61,202 nucleotides of DNA from Photorhabdus bodei (GTDB lineage: Bacteria > Pseudomonadota > Gammaproteobacteria > Enterobacterales > Enterobacteriaceae). A program made the translations under genes and the position numbers. Of this stretch, positions 58,824 to 61,202 are shown piece after piece. Each line of letters begins with the position of its first letter. The first letter of the stretch is position 1. The stretch lies in contig NZ_NSCM01000025.1 in the NCBI RefSeq assembly GCF_003287735.1, positions 1 through 61,202 of the forward strand, in the 5' to 3' direction. A model generated the notes under the pieces. It made no database searches. It was not told the origin of the DNA and saw only the letters and a program-made list of their open reading frames with translations.

Positions 58824-60833
58824 ATGAGTAAGGTGTTCAAATTACATTCTGACTTCCAACCGGGGGGTGATCAACCAGAGGCCATCCGTCAATTACAAGA
58901 AGGCTTAGAAGACGGGCTTGCCCACCAGACTTTGTTAGGGGTAACTGGGTCGGGTAAGACATTTACTGTCGCTAATGTGATAGCCAATTTAAACCGACCA
59001 ACGATGGTACTTGCTCCGAACAAGACACTAGCGGCTCAACTTTACAGCGAAATGAAGGACTTTTTCCCAGAAAATGCCGTAGAGTACTTTGTTTCCTATT
59101 ACGATTATTACCAGCCGGAAGCTTATGTGCCGAGTTCCGATACTTTTATCGAAAAAGATGCTTCCGTGAACGAACACATTGAACAAATGCGCCTGTCTGC
59201 CACAAAAGCTTTGTTGGAGCGGCGAGATGTGATTGTCGTTGCGTCTGTATCGGCTATTTATGGTTTGGGTGATCCTGATAGTTACCTGAAAATGATGCTC
59301 CACCTGACCAACGGTATGATGATTGACCAACGCTCCATTCTGCGACGTTTAGCTGAATTGCAATATACCCGTAATGATCAGGCATTCCAGCGAGGGACAT
59401 TTAGGGTTCGTGGTGAAGTGATTGATATCTTTCCGGCTGAATCTGATGAGCATGCCCTGCGCGTTGAACTATTTGATGATGAAGTAGAACGGTTATCACT
59501 GTTTGATCCGCTAACGGGACAGATTCAATATCATGTTCCACGATATACCGTTTATCCGAAAACCCACTATGTTACTCCGCGTGAGCGTATTATTCAGGCA
59601 ATGGAAGCGATTAAAATTGAGCTTGAGCAGCGGCGTAAGGTATTGCTGGCAAATGGTAAACTGCTGGAAGAACAGCGTGTTACGCAGCGTACCCAATTTG
59701 ATTTGGAAATGATGAATGAATTGGGTTATTGCTCCGGCATTGAAAACTATTCCCGTTATCTCTCTGGCCGTGCCGAAGGGGAGCCGCCGCCGACACTGTT
59801 TGATTATCTCCCGGCTGATGGTTTGCTGGTAGTGGATGAATCGCACGTTACCATCCCGCAAATTGGTGGGATGTATCGAGGGGATCGTTCCCGCAAAGAG
59901 ACGCTGGTGGAATATGGTTTCCGTATGCCTTCCGCGCTGGATAATCGTCCACTTCGGTTTGAAGAATTTGAAGCACTGGCTCCACAGACCATTTATATTT
60001 CGGCTACGCCGGGCAAATATGAATTGGAAAAATCCAGTGGCGATGTGGTGGAACAGGTGGTGCGTCCTACGGGTTTGCTTGATCCGGAAGTGGAGGTGCG
60101 TCCTGTCGCGACACAGGTTGATGACTTACTGTCTGAAATCCGTATTCGTGCGGTGAAAAATGAACGGGTATTGGTCACCACATTGACTAAGCGAATGGCG
60201 GAGGATTTAACCGAGTATTTGGAAGAGCACGGTGAACGGGTTCGCTATTTGCACTCGGATATCGATACTGTCGAACGTGTGGAAATTATTCGGGATCTTC
60301 GTTTAGGTGAGTTTGATGTATTAGTGGGAATTAACTTGCTGAGGGAAGGGCTGGATATGCCAGAAGTTTCTCTGGTGGCCATTCTTGATGCGGATAAAGA
60401 AGGTTTCCTGCGGTCTGAACGTTCATTAATTCAGACGATTGGGCGTGCTGCCCGTAACCTGCATGGTAAAGCGATCCTTTATGGCGATAAGATCACTGAT
60501 TCAATGGCAAAAGCTATTGGTGAAACGGAACGCCGGCGTGCTAAACAGCAGATATTTAATGAAAAACACGGTATTGTTCCAAAAGGTCTGAATAAGAAAA
60601 TTAGTGATATTCTGCAAATTGGGCAGTCAGCGGGTGGCAAAAGAAAGGGCAGAGGTAAAGCGGTTGCCACAGCGGAAACATTCAGCAACCTGTCTGCCAA
60701 AGAGCTGGAAAGCAAAATCCGCGAGCTGGAAGCGAAGATGTACCAGCATGCGCAGGATCTTGAATTTGAACAGGCGGCGAGTGTTCGGGATCAGGTTCAG
60801 GCATTGCGTGAGCAATTTATTGCCAGTTCTTAA
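58824..60833 (+). CDS. uvrB: Excinuclease ABC subunit B
   Basis: The central helicase-like protein of nucleotide excision repair, 669 residues (E. coli 673). Walker A is [14 protein letters not shown] (about 37-50). The DNA-clamping beta-hairpin has [20 protein letters not shown], helicase motif II is VVDESH, motif VI is [10 protein letters not shown], and the C-terminal UVR/UvrC-binding domain begins [18 protein letters not shown]. Preceded by a LexA box. GGAAAGTGAG precedes the start. Confidence 0.97.
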   Translation: MSKVFKLHSDFQPGGDQPEAIRQLQEGLEDGLAHQTLLGVTGSGKTFTVANVIANLNRPTMVLAPNKTLAAQLYSEMKDFFPENAVEYFVSYYDYYQPEAYVPSSDTFIEKDASVNEHIEQMRLSATKALLERRDVIVVASVSAIYGLGDPDSYLKMMLHLTNGMMIDQRSILRRLAELQYTRNDQAFQRGTFRVRGEVIDIFPAESDEHALRVELFDDEVERLSLFDPLTGQIQYHVPRYTVYPKTHYVTPRERIIQAMEAIKIELEQRRKVLLANGKLLEEQRVTQRTQFDLEMMNELGYCSGIENYSRYLSGRAEGEPPPTLFDYLPADGLLVVDESHVTIPQIGGMYRGDRSRKETLVEYGFRMPSALDNRPLRFEEFEALAPQTIYISATPGKYELEKSSGDVVEQVVRPTGLLDPEVEVRPVATQVDDLLSEIRIRAVKNERVLVTTLTKRMAEDLTEYLEEHGERVRYLHSDIDTVERVEIIRDLRLGEFDVLVGINLLREGLDMPEVSLVAILDADKEGFLRSERSLIQTIGRAARNLHGKAILYGDKITDSMAKAIGETERRRAKQQIFNEKHGIVPKGLNKKISDILQIGQSAGGKRKGRGKAVATAETFSNLSAKELESKIRELEAKMYQHAQDLEFEQAASVRDQVQALREQFIASS

Positions 60834-61202
60834 CAATTGCCCCGTAAATCTTTGCCCAATGCGAGGATGTCGCAAAAGGCCAGCATTGAAAATAAACCCG
60901 CAGAGATTTATTGCCTGTTATTGGGAGTGACAACCCATGACAGGTTAAATTTTTCGATTGAAAAAGGAGCGATTGAGCGATTTATTAATTAAAGAATTCA
61001 ATTATGAAAAATCGGAACTGATAGCGATTAATTAGCTATTTTATGTGATATTTATCACATTTATTCATGTTCATATGATAAATATCGTGATCTTATGGTC
61101 ATAAAATTTAGAGAGTGAAATTCTCTGTTATTTGTCTCCACTCCATCCTACTCAGCTGGACGCGGTCTGTTGTTCTCTCTAACGCCACGTATTAAATGAT
61201 GG
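60834..61202. other. Right-edge intergenic region with a regulatory site
   Basis: No gene is visible. It probably holds the promoter and leader of a gene starting beyond the window (in E. coli the next loci are ybhK and moaA). A consensus CRP site is present at 61044. A 3' leader near 61130-61190 is pyrimidine-rich. Confidence 0.5.
61044..61059. promoter_or_regulatory. Consensus CRP site near the right edge
   Basis: TGTGA-TATTTA-TCACA is a perfect core match to the CRP palindrome, in an AT-rich stretch. The target gene is outside the window. Confidence 0.65.

Overview
This window looks like chromosome from an insect-pathogenic enterobacterium, most likely Photorhabdus (Xenorhabdus is the main alternative). 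The evidence is near-collinearity with the E. coli gltA-sdh-suc-cyd-tol-pal-tRNA(Lys)-nadA-pnuC-aroG-gpmA-mod-pgl-bio-uvrB backbone, PAS4-type LuxR genes, six ERIC repeats, and AT-rich accessory DNA carrying tail-fibre genes. The genus assignment is inferred from the sequence alone.

Left flank (1-5.6 kb): an IS630-family element has cut off the front of one PAS4-LuxR regulator gene, and an intact paralogue follows. After ybfA and ybgI comes a scrap of a lambda-type tail assembly gene, then a Panacea-domain gene. The Panacea gene overlaps by one base a second gene that is split by an ERIC element; removing 125 bp restores a continuous 136-residue frame. A remnant of an IS982-type transposase lies before gltA.

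Core metabolism (5.6-27 kb): gltA (minus) diverges from sdhCDAB-sucABCD, which encode the TCA-cycle enzymes. cydABX-ybgE encode cytochrome bd oxidase. ybgC-tolQRAB-pal-cpoB encode the envelope-constriction machine, with an ERIC element between tolA and tolB.

Variable region (27-36.5 kb): a tandem tRNA-Lys(TTT) array has two intact copies, four copies with a 64-nt hairpin-rich insert in the T loop, and a seventh copy cut inside that insert. The cut copy runs into three tandem orphan tail-fibre/collar genes with variable tips, a tail-fibre-assembly scrap and a hicAB toxin-antitoxin module. Facing them is a very AT-rich ABC-2 transporter operon whose last gene, an FMN-reductase homologue, is a truncated remnant. 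The end of the region carries two different 7-bp tandem repeats.

Right backbone (36.5-61.2 kb): nadA-pnuC with a perfect NadR-type operator; aroG; gpmA; a CPBP membrane protease; modF and modE; acrZ; modABC with a ModE-like palindrome; ybhA; pgl; and bioA divergent from bioBFCD with a BirA-type operator. A minus-strand pair follows, an XRE regulator and a VUT-family transporter. A DnaA-box cluster sits between bioD and uvrB, where DARS1 lies in E. coli. uvrB has a LexA box, and a consensus CRP site lies near the right edge.

The least ordinary signals are the tRNA-Lys array with its embedded structured insert, the ERIC-split partner of the Panacea gene, the orphan tail-fibre array, the XRE-VUT pair and the 7-bp repeat in front of nadA.
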